A stretch of DNA of 64,000 bases from positions 2,360,001 to 2,424,000 of the forward strand of contig NZ_CP113866.1 in NCBI RefSeq assembly GCF_026914305.1. Reading direction: 5' to 3'. Positions within the stretch are counted from its first letter, which is position 1. Every line of letters begins with the position of its first letter. The DNA comes from Caldicellulosiruptor acetigenus. Lineage in GTDB: Bacteria; Bacillota; Thermoanaerobacteria; Caldicellulosiruptorales; Caldicellulosiruptoraceae. This document shows, one piece after another, positions 45,650-54,437 of the stretch. Below the pieces are notes generated by a model that was given only the letters and a program-made list of their open reading frames with translations, searched no databases and was not told the origin of the DNA. The translations under genes and the position numbers were made by a program.

Positions 45650-46897
45650 TTAAATCTGCACTTTGACTGCGCTTTTGCCGTGTATGCTTCCTACTACCCC
45701 ATACACGCCAAAGTAATACTTTTCAATAACATCTGCATGAGACCTTGTTTCTATATTAAAAATATAAGGTTTTTTTGAAAAATCCTGAGATTCTATTAAA
45801 AATTCTTTTAAAACCTCAGGCTCTACATTCTCATCAATATCAACAAAGATTGCATCCTCTTCAAGCCCTGCAAGTTCAAAGACAGCTTCTGCTGAGAAAT
45901 CATTTGTGAGCTTGAATTCATATACGCTAAATTTTTGAGAAATATCAAGCAAGGAATAAATTGATGTTATAAACCTTTTCTGTGTGCTGCTTTCAAACAA
46001 AGCCTCTTTTCCTTTTAAAACCTTTGATATTGCTCTGATATACTCAGGGTTTGTACCACAGCACCCTCCATAGAGCCTGACTCCATTTTCAACAAACTCA
46101 TCTGCCAAATTTACAAACTCAGGAATGCAGCTTTCATACACAGTTTTGCCATCAACCACCTTGGGCAGTCCTGCATTCGGCTTTACTGAAAGCGGAACAA
46201 ACGAAAAACCTTGCATCTGCTTTATAACCTCTAAAAGCTGCATCGCACCACCAGAGCAGTTAGCACCAACAATGTCACAGCCAATCACACTGAAATAGTA
46301 CGCTGCAACCTCAGGAGGGGTTCCCATCAAAAGCCTCTTGTTTTGTTCAAACGTAAGAGAAACCAAACACGGTATATCTTTATTCATCTCTTCTTTTGCC
46401 TTTTTATATGCAAAAAATGCAGCCTTTGCTTCTTTTATGTCAGACATGGTTTCAATCGAAACAAAATCTGCTCCCGCTTGAATTCCGCTCAGAATTTGTT
46501 CATAAAATATCTCTTCTGCCTCATCAAAGCTAAGATCACCTGAAGGGGTAAAAAGCCTGCCTGTTGGTCCAACAGAAAGTCCAACATACCCGCTATACTC
46601 TTTTGCGACCTCTTTTGCAAGCTTGACCGCACATTTGTTTATATTCTCAACCTCATTTTCAAGTCCATATTTTTTAAGCTTTTCTCTGTTTGCGCCAAAG
46701 GTATTTGTCTCAACACAGTCAGACCCGGCTTCAAAGTACTGCCTGTGAATGGATGCAACTACATCCTGTCGTGTTACCGACCACAAATCTGGACATTCAT
46801 CCTCTTTTAGCCCATTTTGAATAAGCTGGGTACCCATCGCACCATCAAAAATCAAAACTCTTCTGTAAAGCTCATCTTTTAGCAAAGCTAATACCAT
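45650..46897 (-). CDS. Homocysteine methyltransferase-domain protein with short C-terminal domain
   Basis: Residues 1 to about 295 are a homocysteine/cobalamin-methionine-synthase N-terminal domain (DGAMGTQLIQNGLKEDE, IVGANCSGG, RLYGGCCGTNPEYI), with the three zinc Cys candidates in NCSGG and GGCCG. The last 115 residues (from about 300) do not match the pterin, cobalamin or activation domains of MetH and I do not recognise them. Because the remaining MetH domains are missing, this could be a two-component methionine synthase part or a distinct enzyme. Its neighbour supplies the MTHFR activity. Confidence 0.85.
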   Translation of the reverse strand: MVLALLKDELYRRVLIFDGAMGTQLIQNGLKEDECPDLWSVTRQDVVASIHRQYFEAGSDCVETNTFGANREKLKKYGLENEVENINKCAVKLAKEVAKEYSGYVGLSVGPTGRLFTPSGDLSFDEAEEIFYEQILSGIQAGADFVSIETMSDIKEAKAAFFAYKKAKEEMNKDIPCLVSLTFEQNKRLLMGTPPEVAAYYFSVIGCDIVGANCSGGAMQLLEVIKQMQGFSFVPLSVKPNAGLPKVVDGKTVYESCIPEFVNLADEFVENGVRLYGGCCGTNPEYIRAISKVLKGKEALFESSTQKRFITSIYSLLDISQKFSVYEFKLTNDFSAEAVFELAGLEEDAIFVDIDENVEPEVLKEFLIESQDFSKKPYIFNIETRSHADVIEKYYFGVYGVVGSIHGKSAVKVQI

Positions 46898-46909
46898 CCT
46901 CTCTTCTTA

Positions 46910-46945
46910 ATTTTAAAAAAAGCTGCTTAAAAAAAATTAAGCAGC
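46910..46945 (-). terminator. Rho-independent terminator after the Crh-like gene
   Basis: GCTGCTTAA (46922-46930) pairs with TTAAGCAGC (46937-46945). On the minus strand TTTTTTTAAAA follows. It closes the murB-rapZ-yvcK-whiA unit. Confidence 0.88.
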
Positions 46946-46958
46946 CCCTCCAAAATAC

Positions 46959-47297
46959 TTATTCATTGTTATCTTCACCGTTTTCTCTTTCGTTTTCCTT
47001 TTTTGTTTCTTGCTGGGTAATTTCATCAGCAACCTGCTCGCTGAAATCTGACTGAATAAGCTTCAAAACAGCTTCTAAAGCTTCTTTCTCATCCTCACCA
47101 TCTGTAATAATTGTCACTTCATCGCCATAGTCCACCATAAGCGACATCAAACCCATTATACTCTTTGCATTGGCTCTTTTTTCATCTTTTTCTATTAAAA
47201 TTAGGGACTTGAACTTACTTGCAACCTGGACAAGCAGGGCTGCAGCTCTTGAGGAGATCCCCTGAGAATTTTCAATCTTCATGTGAAGGCTTTGCAT
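46959..47297 (-). CDS. Crh-like HPr-domain protein lacking the PTS histidine
   Basis: The 112-residue product has an HPr fold: SSRAAALLVQVASKF aligns with the HPr GLHARPAALLVQ segment, and KRANAKSIMGLMSLMVDYGD contains the Ser46 equivalent. The His15 position is a Ser (ISSRAA), so PTS phosphotransfer is impossible, but Ser46 phosphorylation by HprK remains possible, exactly the Crh pattern. A charged tail (about residue 85 onward, rich in Glu, Asn and Lys) is extra. ATG 47297 follows AAGGAGG by 8 bases; it overlaps the whiA end by 26 bases. The rapZ-yvcK-whiA-crh order mirrors Bacillus. Confidence 0.87.
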   Translation of the reverse strand: MQSLHMKIENSQGISSRAAALLVQVASKFKSLILIEKDEKRANAKSIMGLMSLMVDYGDEVTIITDGEDEKEALEAVLKLIQSDFSEQVADEITQQETKKENERENGEDNNE

Positions 47298-48249
47298 ATA
47301 CTCTTCCTCCTTTTCTAAGTTCCTCGGCAATTTTATCTATTTTCCTCAACCTATGATTGACACCAGACTTGCCAAGAGGTTTTTTAAGCATCTTACCTAG
47401 CTCTTTCAAAGAAGCATCTTTATATTTAATCCTAAGGCGTGCTATCTCTTGTAGATTCTGTGGAAGGCTGTCAATTCCAATTGTTCTTTCGATAAACTCA
47501 ATATTCTCAATATGCCTCATAGAGGCATTTATGGTCTTTTCAAGGTTAGCTGTTTCACAATTGACAAGACGGTTGACATTGTTTCTGAGCTCTTTTACTA
47601 TGCGGATGTTTTCAAGTTCTAAAAGCGAAGAATGTGCTCCAATTATGTTTAAAAAGTCTACTATCTGTTCACCTTCTTTTAAGTATACTACATAATGAGA
47701 CTTTCTTTCAACAATTTTTGCCTCAAACTCAAAACTCTTTAAAACCTTCTGCAAAAACTCCGCATCATCCTTTGTTTTCACATCAAACTCCAAATGATAC
47801 ATCTTTTCAGGGTTTGTGATAGAACCGCACGACAAAAAAGTTGCCTGCAAAAAAGCTTTCCTGCAACATTTTTTCTTCACAAGCTCCTCTTTTAGCGAAA
47901 AACTGAGGTGATACTCTTTCGCACCTTTCCTGACAAAATGAAGGTCTTTTAAAATTCTCAAGTTGTCATTGCTTGGAGGCAGAAATATGGTGTAAACATA
48001 GTTTTTCTGCAACTTACTATTTTTCTTAATGCTAACCTCACAGTGTTTTGAAAACCCGTTTTTCATGAGAAGGAAAAAAGACCTTGCAGTCTGGGCGTTT
48101 TCAAATGAGGTTTTAAACGAAAATGTCCCATCAAGCTCATATATAGAGCCTGCAAACTTTAAAAACGCTGCAGCTGCAGCTTTTACGCAGCAGGAATTTT
48201 GAGAAAGCTTTTTGCTCACCTCTGCTTTTGCAGCCGATGAAAAAGACAT
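47272..48249 (-). CDS. whiA: WhiA, LAGLIDADG-fold DNA-binding protein
   Basis: WhiA is a conserved Gram-positive regulator affecting cell division and nutrient response. The 325-residue protein has a LAGLIDADG-derived domain with CCRKAFLQATFLSCGSITNP near residue 130 and a C-terminal helix-turn-helix tail (ARLRIKYKDASLKELGKML, SGVNHRLRKI). It lies 40 bases after yvcK and overlaps the Crh-like gene. AAAAAAGATG precedes the start region. Confidence 0.94.
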   Translation of the reverse strand: MSFSSAAKAEVSKKLSQNSCCVKAAAAAFLKFAGSIYELDGTFSFKTSFENAQTARSFFLLMKNGFSKHCEVSIKKNSKLQKNYVYTIFLPPSNDNLRILKDLHFVRKGAKEYHLSFSLKEELVKKKCCRKAFLQATFLSCGSITNPEKMYHLEFDVKTKDDAEFLQKVLKSFEFEAKIVERKSHYVVYLKEGEQIVDFLNIIGAHSSLLELENIRIVKELRNNVNRLVNCETANLEKTINASMRHIENIEFIERTIGIDSLPQNLQEIARLRIKYKDASLKELGKMLKKPLGKSGVNHRLRKIDKIAEELRKGGRVYAKPSHED

Positions 48250-48289
48250 CTTTGTTTACCCCCAAAACAGAAAGCTTGTTTGCCGCGCT

Positions 48290-49612
48290 TCAGCTCTTAA
48301 ACGGTTTACTAAAATTTTTCAATCTCAGATATCCTAACCTGTACTCATGAATAACATCCTTGCCAAAGACTATGTTGCTCAGAAGCCTTGCAAGCTTTGC
48401 TGAGTTGTGACGAATAAGCCCGTTAGAAATGCTCAAAAGTCCTTCTTCTACCACTGTATATCCCTTCTCAACTGTTTTCTTGTCACTCCAGACAGGCTGT
48501 GCACCATCTTCTCTGTATCTCTCAAGTACATCTGGAGGAATTGGCTGGTTGTTCACAATAACAATGTCAAAAATCTTTCCACCGCAATGTCTTTCTATTG
48601 CCTCAATATGGTCACACAGTAGATAGCCCTCTGTCTCACCCGGCTGCGTCATGATGTTTGCAATGTAAATCTTCTTTGCTCTGCTTTTCTTTATACTCTC
48701 AACAACCTCCTTAAACACAAGATTTGGCATTATGCTTGTATAAAGGCTCCCAGGTCCAATTATTATCACATCCGCCCTTTCAATCTCATCCAGAACTTCA
48801 GAATATGGTTTTGCATCAGATGGAGTTATAAAAACTCTTTTTATAGGTAGTTTAGAACTTTTCACCTCTTCAGGAATTTTTGATTCGCCAACAACTATTC
48901 TTCCGTCTTCAAGCTCAGCACAAAGATTAATATTGTCAAGAGTCACAGGCAAAACTTTTCCTCGAACCGCTAAAACCTCGCTCATGAGCTTTACCGCTTT
49001 TTCAAAACTCCCTGCAATTCCTGTCATTGCAGCTAAAAACAGATTGCCAAAACTCTGTCCTTTAAGGCTTCCTTCCTTGAACCTGTAATTCAAAAGCTTT
49101 TGCATAATCTCTTCTGTGTTTGCCAAAGCCAGGATGCAGTTTCTGATATCACCTGGCGGAAGCATGCCAAGGTCTTCCCTGAGCTTTCCAGACCCACCAC
49201 CATCGTCTGCAACAGTTACAACTGCTGTGATGTTTGCAGTTAAATTCTTTATACCCCTGAGCATTGTAGAAAGTCCCGTGCCACCACCGATTGCAACAAT
49301 CCTTGGTCCTTTTTCCAAAAACCCTTTTGAATATATAGCATCAAATATGGTCTTCTGACTTATTCTGTACGGCAGGCTCTTGTTTAAAAGCCTTATAAAA
49401 CCTTTTATTAAACCCATCAACGAAATTAAAAAAACTCCAATTCCTAAAATAAATAGTCCTATGCGCAAAGAGGTGCGAAGTACCACTGAGACATTAAAAA
49501 CATCAATGCTTTTTGTTAAAGAAGCAGAGATTAAGATAATACTTACCAACATCAAAACAATCCATCTTTTTATATAAATACCTGGTTTTAGAAAATCAAT
49601 TATCATTGGCAT
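48290..49612 (-). CDS. yvcK: YvcK/GlmR-family gluconeogenesis factor
   Basis: YvcK (GlmR) binds UDP-N-acetylglucosamine and promotes glucosamine supply under gluconeogenic growth. The 440-residue protein has two N-terminal hydrophobic spans (within residues 13-70), longer than the soluble Bacillus form. The CofD-like domain has VAIGGGTGLSTMLRGIKNLT near 108 and DDGGGSGKLREDLGMLPPGD near 138. It starts 1 base after rapZ ends. The membrane anchor sets it apart from the common 315-residue form. Confidence 0.93.
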   Translation of the reverse strand: MPMIIDFLKPGIYIKRWIVLMLVSIILISASLTKSIDVFNVSVVLRTSLRIGLFILGIGVFLISLMGLIKGFIRLLNKSLPYRISQKTIFDAIYSKGFLEKGPRIVAIGGGTGLSTMLRGIKNLTANITAVVTVADDGGGSGKLREDLGMLPPGDIRNCILALANTEEIMQKLLNYRFKEGSLKGQSFGNLFLAAMTGIAGSFEKAVKLMSEVLAVRGKVLPVTLDNINLCAELEDGRIVVGESKIPEEVKSSKLPIKRVFITPSDAKPYSEVLDEIERADVIIIGPGSLYTSIMPNLVFKEVVESIKKSRAKKIYIANIMTQPGETEGYLLCDHIEAIERHCGGKIFDIVIVNNQPIPPDVLERYREDGAQPVWSDKKTVEKGYTVVEEGLLSISNGLIRHNSAKLARLLSNIVFGKDVIHEYRLGYLRLKNFSKPFKS

Positions 49613-49613
49613 G

Positions 49614-50495
49614 TCACCCTTTTATATCTTTCTCTATATCTCTATGAAATATTGAAACTTTATATCCCTGGTTTTCAATAGTCTTTTTAAGCTCTTCAGC
49701 AACTGTGACAGACCTGTGCTTGCCACCAGTACAGCCAATTGCAATAACAAGCTGTCCTTTTCCTTCTTCTGCATAGTTTGGTATTAAAAATAAAATCAGG
49801 TCAAAAAGTTTTTGCAAGAATTCTTTTGTAACATCCCACCTTAAGACATATTCTTTTACCTCAGGGTCTTTACCTGTTCTGTGCTTGAGAGTATCCACAT
49901 AAAATGGATTTGGGATGAACCTCACATCAAAAACAAGGTCAGCGTCAAGCGGAAGCCCATATTTGAACCCAAACGACATAATGGTGATTAGCATTGCCTC
50001 TTTTGACTTTTGCTGGACAAAAATCTCAAAGAGTTTCTCTTTTAAATCACGTGGCAAAAGTGTGGATGTATCAATCACAAAGTCAGCATACCTTTTTATA
50101 TCCTCAAGCTTTTCTCTTTCCTTTTGAATGGCTTCTAAAATGCTGCCGTCACCTTCATGACTCAGAGGATGTTTTCGCCTTGTCTCTTTGTACCGCTTTA
50201 TAAGAACCTCATCATGCGCATCTAAAAAGAGGAGTTTAAAGTTGCGGTCATCTTTTTTCAGCTCCTGAAGAACATCTTTGAAGTCATCAAAAAGCTCGCC
50301 ACCACGAATGTCTACAACCGCAGCAATCCTTGAAATCTTCTCTTTTGTTGCACTTGCAAGCTCAGCAATCTTGGGTAAAAACTGCGGTGGTAGGTTGTCT
50401 ATACAAAAAAATCCCATGTCTTCAAACGCCCTTATTGCTAAGCTCTTACCAGCACCAGACATGCCAGTTATTATTACTATCTCCAACAAAATCAC
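49614..50495 (-). CDS. rapZ: RapZ-family nucleotide-binding protein
   Basis: The 293-residue protein has Walker A TGMSGAGKSLAIRAFED near residue 11, a DNLPPQF strand, and the C-terminal IAIGCTGGKHRSVTVAEELK block near 245. Homologues in E. coli regulate GlmS through small RNAs; in Firmicutes the gene (yvcJ) has a different, less clear role. It sits between murB and yvcK, both linked to UDP-GlcNAc metabolism. Overlap and tight spacing suggest one operon. Confidence 0.94.
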   Translation of the reverse strand: MILLEIVIITGMSGAGKSLAIRAFEDMGFFCIDNLPPQFLPKIAELASATKEKISRIAAVVDIRGGELFDDFKDVLQELKKDDRNFKLLFLDAHDEVLIKRYKETRRKHPLSHEGDGSILEAIQKEREKLEDIKRYADFVIDTSTLLPRDLKEKLFEIFVQQKSKEAMLITIMSFGFKYGLPLDADLVFDVRFIPNPFYVDTLKHRTGKDPEVKEYVLRWDVTKEFLQKLFDLILFLIPNYAEEGKGQLVIAIGCTGGKHRSVTVAEELKKTIENQGYKVSIFHRDIEKDIKG

Positions 50496-50501
50496 CCTTT
50501 T

Positions 50502-51446
50502 TTATCTTCTATTTTGGACATTTTCGGGCACAAAAAGCGGTGTCTCAAACTCGCCTATGAACTGAATCTCAGGTTCAAGCAAAATTCCAAACTTTTCGTA
50601 TACAGTCTTCTGAGCAAGATAAATGAGCTTTCTTACATCCTCAGCTTTAGCATCTTCTACATTTACGATAAACCCTGCATGTTTTTCTGATATACACGCA
50701 CCGCCTATCCTATACCCTTTCAATCCCGCATCCTCAATGAGCTTTCCTGCAAAGTTGTTTGGCGGCCTTTTAAATACAGAACCTGCGCTTGGATAAGAAA
50801 GAGGCTGTTTTTCTCGCCGTCTTTTTGCAAATTCATTTGCTTTTTGCAAAGGGGGAATATCTTCTTTGTCGGCAAACTTGAGGCAAAATGCTGCTCTGAG
50901 AAGCACCATTCTTTCTTCTTTTAGCCGGCTGTGCCTGTAAGAAAATCTCATGTCTGACTTAGAAAGCTTCAATCTATTTAAGTTCTCATCCAAAACCTCT
51001 GCCCATTCAAAAATATCTTTTATTTCTCCATCGTATGCACCTGCGTTCATGTACACAGCACCGCCAACAGTGCCAGGAATTCCCACCGAAAACTCTAAAC
51101 CTTTTAGGCCTGCTTCGCACGCTTTTCTTGCAACCTGAGAGAGCATAGCTCCACACTCTGCTTCAATTAAATTTCCATCTATTTTGAAAGAATCTATCTT
51201 AACTGTGGTGATTATCGCACCATTGTAACCTTTGTCAGAGACAAGAACATTTGAGCAGTTTCCAACAACAATGTAGTTTATCGCTTCATCTTTTGCTAAA
51301 GTCAATATCTCGATAAGCTGCTCGGTACTTTTGGGAAATACTATATATCTTGCTTTTCCGCCTATCTTGAATGTTGTAAACTCTTTTAGCGGATGGTCTT
51401 TTAGAAACTCAATACCTGAATTTTTTAAATACATTTCAAATTCCAT
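50502..51446 (-). CDS. murB: UDP-N-acetylenolpyruvoylglucosamine reductase
   Basis: MurB reduces the enolpyruvyl group to make UDP-MurNAc, using NADPH and FAD. The 314-residue protein is the type IIb form: YIVVGNCSNVLVSDKGYNG near residue 60, FSVGIPGTVGGAVYMNAGAYDGE near 120, SYPSAGSVFKRP (active-site Ser) near 220 and LLEPEIQFIG at the C-terminus with the catalytic Glu. AGGTGATAG lies before the ATG. First gene of the murB-rapZ-yvcK-whiA-crh unit; an A/T-rich promoter region with a TATAAT-like -10 lies just upstream. Confidence 0.96.
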   Translation of the reverse strand: MEFEMYLKNSGIEFLKDHPLKEFTTFKIGGKARYIVFPKSTEQLIEILTLAKDEAINYIVVGNCSNVLVSDKGYNGAIITTVKIDSFKIDGNLIEAECGAMLSQVARKACEAGLKGLEFSVGIPGTVGGAVYMNAGAYDGEIKDIFEWAEVLDENLNRLKLSKSDMRFSYRHSRLKEERMVLLRAAFCLKFADKEDIPPLQKANEFAKRRREKQPLSYPSAGSVFKRPPNNFAGKLIEDAGLKGYRIGGACISEKHAGFIVNVEDAKAEDVRKLIYLAQKTVYEKFGILLEPEIQFIGEFETPLFVPENVQNRR

Positions 51447-51507
51447 TTTTCTATCACCTAAAAAGCTTCTGTTTCAAATTTTATTATATTATATTTAAAC
51501 AAAAAAT

Positions 51508-52140
51508 TTAATTGTTTTTTACCTCAACTGCCTCAATGCCATCTTCCCATGGTCTGAGAATTTGAGAGAACAAACTCTTTAAAGCTTTTGGACTCCCACT
51601 TTCAAAAAGCCACAAATCTTCATGCTCTTTTTTCAGAATAACAGGCATGCGGCTGTGAATATGCTTTATTTCTTCTGCCGGCTCTGTTGTGAGGATGACA
51701 AAACTATCTACAAGTATTCCGCCTTCAAGCTCCACCCTTTTGTAAAGCCCTGCCATGTAAAAGATATTGCAATCTTTTGGTTTTATGAAAAACTTTTGTT
51801 TTTTGCTACCATCTTTCTTCCACTCAAAAAAACCCTGGGCAGGAATCAGACACCTGTTTGAAATTATGCTGGAAAACAAAGGCTTTTCCAAGATAGTCTC
51901 AGCCCTTGCATTTATTATGACCTCTTTTTTGTTTTGAAGAGGCAATCCCCATCTTAAAATCTCAGCTTCTCTTTGAAAGTCTTTCTGAATAATTGAAGCA
52001 GCAAACTCTGTAGGAAATATCTCACCCGACTTTACTTTCTGCAAAATAGGACTTCCTTCATATTTTTGTGAAATCTCATCTAAAATTTTTTTAATCTCCT
52101 CAATGTTCTCATCAAGATTTAAAAAGTATCTTCCGCACAT
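51508..52140 (-). CDS. HMCES/YedK-type abasic-site protein
   Basis: The 210-residue protein belongs to the SRAP family that forms a covalent bond with abasic single-stranded DNA through Cys2 (MCGRYF start). Also present are the INARAETILEKPLF motif near residue 75, RCLIPAQGFFEWK with Glu, and the IHSRMPVIL block near 170 with the His. It protects replication forks or bridges DNA repair and SOS. Its neighbour is a HAD phosphatase gene, separated by 5 bases. Confidence 0.94.
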   Translation of the reverse strand: MCGRYFLNLDENIEEIKKILDEISQKYEGSPILQKVKSGEIFPTEFAASIIQKDFQREAEILRWGLPLQNKKEVIINARAETILEKPLFSSIISNRCLIPAQGFFEWKKDGSKKQKFFIKPKDCNIFYMAGLYKRVELEGGILVDSFVILTTEPAEEIKHIHSRMPVILKKEHEDLWLFESGSPKALKSLFSQILRPWEDGIEAVEVKNN

Positions 52141-52145
52141 ATAAA

Positions 52146-52979
52146 TCAGCCTCCAAAGACCAGCTTTAGCTCCTCATACATATCCTTTATTGAACCATAT
52201 ATCAAATCTGGCTTCAAAGATGAAGCCTCAACATCTTCCAGCTTTGTCTCACCAGACAGCACCAGAACAGCAACCATACCACTATCCTTTGCCATTTTTA
52301 TGTCTGTGTAAAGCCTGTCTCCTATCATTGCAATCCTGCTTCTGTCAACCTTTTTAAAATTTGAGATTATATCAACCATTATGGAAGAAGGTTTCCCAAC
52401 AAATACAGGTTTTTTCTTTGTTGCATTCTCAAGCATGATGCAGATAGACCCGCAATCTGGAATATATCTTCCGCCATCTAAAGGACAAACAAGGTCTGGG
52501 TTTGTTGCAAAAAAAGGAACTCCTCTTCTCATAAGCTCACATGCATCTAAAAGTTTCTTGTAGGTAAGCTGAGTGTCAAACCCCACAACAAGATAGTCTA
52601 TATTGTAATTTGGACTGTCAACAACAAAGATGCCCATCGACTTTAGCTCTCTTTTTAAAGATGTTGTGCCAACAACATATACTCTCGGTGGTTTTTCTTT
52701 TTTGTGGATTGTCTTTATATAAATTCCCATTGCCTGACCTGAAGTAAACACGTTTTCTTTTGTAATCTCAAAGCCCATGTTCAAAAGCTTTGAATAGTAC
52801 TCTTCTGAGCTTTTTGATGAATTGTTTGTCAAAAACAGAAAGTCTTTTTGATTTTCTTTCAATAGCTTTATAAACTCTCTTGCACCTTCAAATACTCTTT
52901 CACCCAGATATACCGTGCCGTCCAAGTCAAGCAGGAAAAGGTCTATGTTTTTTAGAATACTGCTATTCTTCATTTGCAA
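52146..52979 (-). CDS. HAD-superfamily phosphatase, NagD/YutF type
   Basis: The 277-residue protein has the nucleophile loop DLDGTVYLG near residue 18, FLTNNSSKSSEEY near 50, the cap with DYLVVGFDTQLTYKKL near 130 and the MIGDRLYTDIKMAKDSGM motif near 220. This is the class IIA NagD-like arrangement, often phosphoglycolate or p-nitrophenylphosphatase-like. Physiological substrate unknown. It lies between the GT4 gene and the HMCES gene, all on one strand. Confidence 0.92.
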   Translation of the reverse strand: MQMKNSSILKNIDLFLLDLDGTVYLGERVFEGAREFIKLLKENQKDFLFLTNNSSKSSEEYYSKLLNMGFEITKENVFTSGQAMGIYIKTIHKKEKPPRVYVVGTTSLKRELKSMGIFVVDSPNYNIDYLVVGFDTQLTYKKLLDACELMRRGVPFFATNPDLVCPLDGGRYIPDCGSICIMLENATKKKPVFVGKPSSIMVDIISNFKKVDRSRIAMIGDRLYTDIKMAKDSGMVAVLVLSGETKLEDVEASSLKPDLIYGSIKDMYEELKLVFGG

Positions 52980-52992
52980 GCTTCCCCTTTTT

Positions 52993-54246
52993 TCATTTTT
53001 TTGATGCTGCCAGAGCTAAAAGCCTTTTTGCAAAATCTTCATAGCACTTTTGAGCATTGAAATTCTCTTCCCATGTCTTTCTTGCAGCAAGACAAAACTT
53101 TTTATAGTCTTCTTCGCTCATGGTAGCAAATCTTTCTATAAGGCTTGCAAGGTCAAAGTCTGAAAAGTCTTTGTCAAGCAAAAAGCCGTTTATTCCATTT
53201 TTCACAATCTCTTTAGTTCCACCAACATCTGTTGCCACAACAGGTATTCCATACGACATTGCTTCCATGATAGAAACCGGAAGACCTTCTGACTTGCTTG
53301 TGTTTACAAACAGATTGAAGTTACTACTTGCATACAGGTTCAAAATATCTTCATTTTTCATAAAACCTAAAAATATAAATTGAATATTGCTTTTTTTGCC
53401 CAGCTTTTCTTGAGCATATGATTTTATTTTTTCAAAAAGCTCCCCATCACCAATGTGGGTCCACGAAATTTTAACGCTTTCAACTTTCTCAAGGCTATCA
53501 ACAATCCTGTCAATCCTCTTCACAGGGGCAAGCCTCGCGCAGCTGACAATTTTGAAAACTTCTTCTCTTTTCTTATCAACGACTGCACTGTACTTATTAA
53601 AAGTCCCTAAGTACGACACTTCTGCTTTGTCTGTTTGATACCTCTTGTTTATATACTCAGCACCCATCTTTGAACAGGCAAAAACCTTATCAATGTTTTC
53701 AATAATAAACTTTTTGCATGGCTGAGGATAGCTCTTTTCATAAAGGTCCGAACCATGCGCTCTTGAGACCTTCAGGGCAAAAGGCTGGTTGCAAAGTGCG
53801 GTTGACAGCGCCAAAAAATGAAACCAGTACGAATAGAGTATTGTATCCTGAACAGGAATATTGTACTTTTTTATAAGTTTTCTCAAGTTTGCAACTGTGA
53901 TGTTTGTAAGGAAAGTCCATCTAAAAATCATCCATAGATTTAATATTCTGTATGAAAAAGGCTTTGGAGAAAATAAAGCCTTAAGTATCTCTTTTATCAT
54001 AAGACCTACAAGTTTTGGATTAAAAAGTAGAATCTCTTTTAATCCAAAGCTTATATCAGCCACTTCAACCTTTGGATTTTGAATATACTGTTTTAAATTC
54101 TTTAGCTTTTTAGGTAGCACCTTTCCCGGCCAAATCGGCACGATATAGATTTTATCAAAAAACCTTGAGAGAATATCTATTTCATTTCCCACAAATACAT
54201 CTCTTTTGGGATGTGGATAGCCTATTGTAAGAAGAATTAAGTTCAA
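52993..54246 (-). CDS. Glycosyltransferase family 4
   Basis: This 417-residue GT-B enzyme has SRAHGSDLYE, IVSCARLAPVKRIDRIVD near residue 240 and the sugar-nucleotide motif SEGLPVSIMEAMSYGIPVVA near 330. The start is TTG 54246, 8 bases after AAGGGGG; an upstream frame to 54300 has no support. GT4 enzymes transfer glucose, mannose, galactose or GlcNAc to lipid or polysaccharide acceptors. No other polysaccharide genes lie next to it, so its product is unclear. Confidence 0.92.
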   Translation of the reverse strand: MNLILLTIGYPHPKRDVFVGNEIDILSRFFDKIYIVPIWPGKVLPKKLKNLKQYIQNPKVEVADISFGLKEILLFNPKLVGLMIKEILKALFSPKPFSYRILNLWMIFRWTFLTNITVANLRKLIKKYNIPVQDTILYSYWFHFLALSTALCNQPFALKVSRAHGSDLYEKSYPQPCKKFIIENIDKVFACSKMGAEYINKRYQTDKAEVSYLGTFNKYSAVVDKKREEVFKIVSCARLAPVKRIDRIVDSLEKVESVKISWTHIGDGELFEKIKSYAQEKLGKKSNIQFIFLGFMKNEDILNLYASSNFNLFVNTSKSEGLPVSIMEAMSYGIPVVATDVGGTKEIVKNGINGFLLDKDFSDFDLASLIERFATMSEEDYKKFCLAARKTWEENFNAQKCYEDFAKRLLALAASKK

Positions 54247-54354
54247 ATTTAGCTTTCCCCCTTGATAAAAATTGTTTTTATTCTTTTTTGAGTTTATCAC
54301 TCAAAAGTCAAAAACGTCAACACAACATTTTAAACCTTAAAATTAAAGGCACCC

Positions 54355-54383
54355 TTGACCTTTTGAAAAAGTCCTTTTATAAT
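54355..54383 (+). promoter_or_regulatory. Promoter of the arsR/cadA unit
   Basis: TTGACC (54355-54360) and TATAAT (54378-54383) are 17 bases apart. Start expected near 54391, within the operator. Confidence 0.75.
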
Positions 54384-54390
54384 GAATATA

Positions 54391-54404
54391 TGAACAATTA
54401 TTCA
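54391..54404. promoter_or_regulatory. ArsR/SmtB-type operator
   Basis: TGAACAATTATTCA matches the TGAA-N6-TTCA core bound by CzrA/SmtB-type repressors and sits just downstream of the -10. A second half-site TGTTCA follows at 54407-54412. Confidence 0.7.
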
Positions 54405-54437
54405 AATGTTCAATCTTGAAACTGAGGTGAAAAGAAC

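Noticed and set aside
45627-46958. S-box or T-box ahead of the methionine genes
   Set aside because: No aptamer or specifier signature could be found in the short gaps; only the terminator at 46910-46945 is present.
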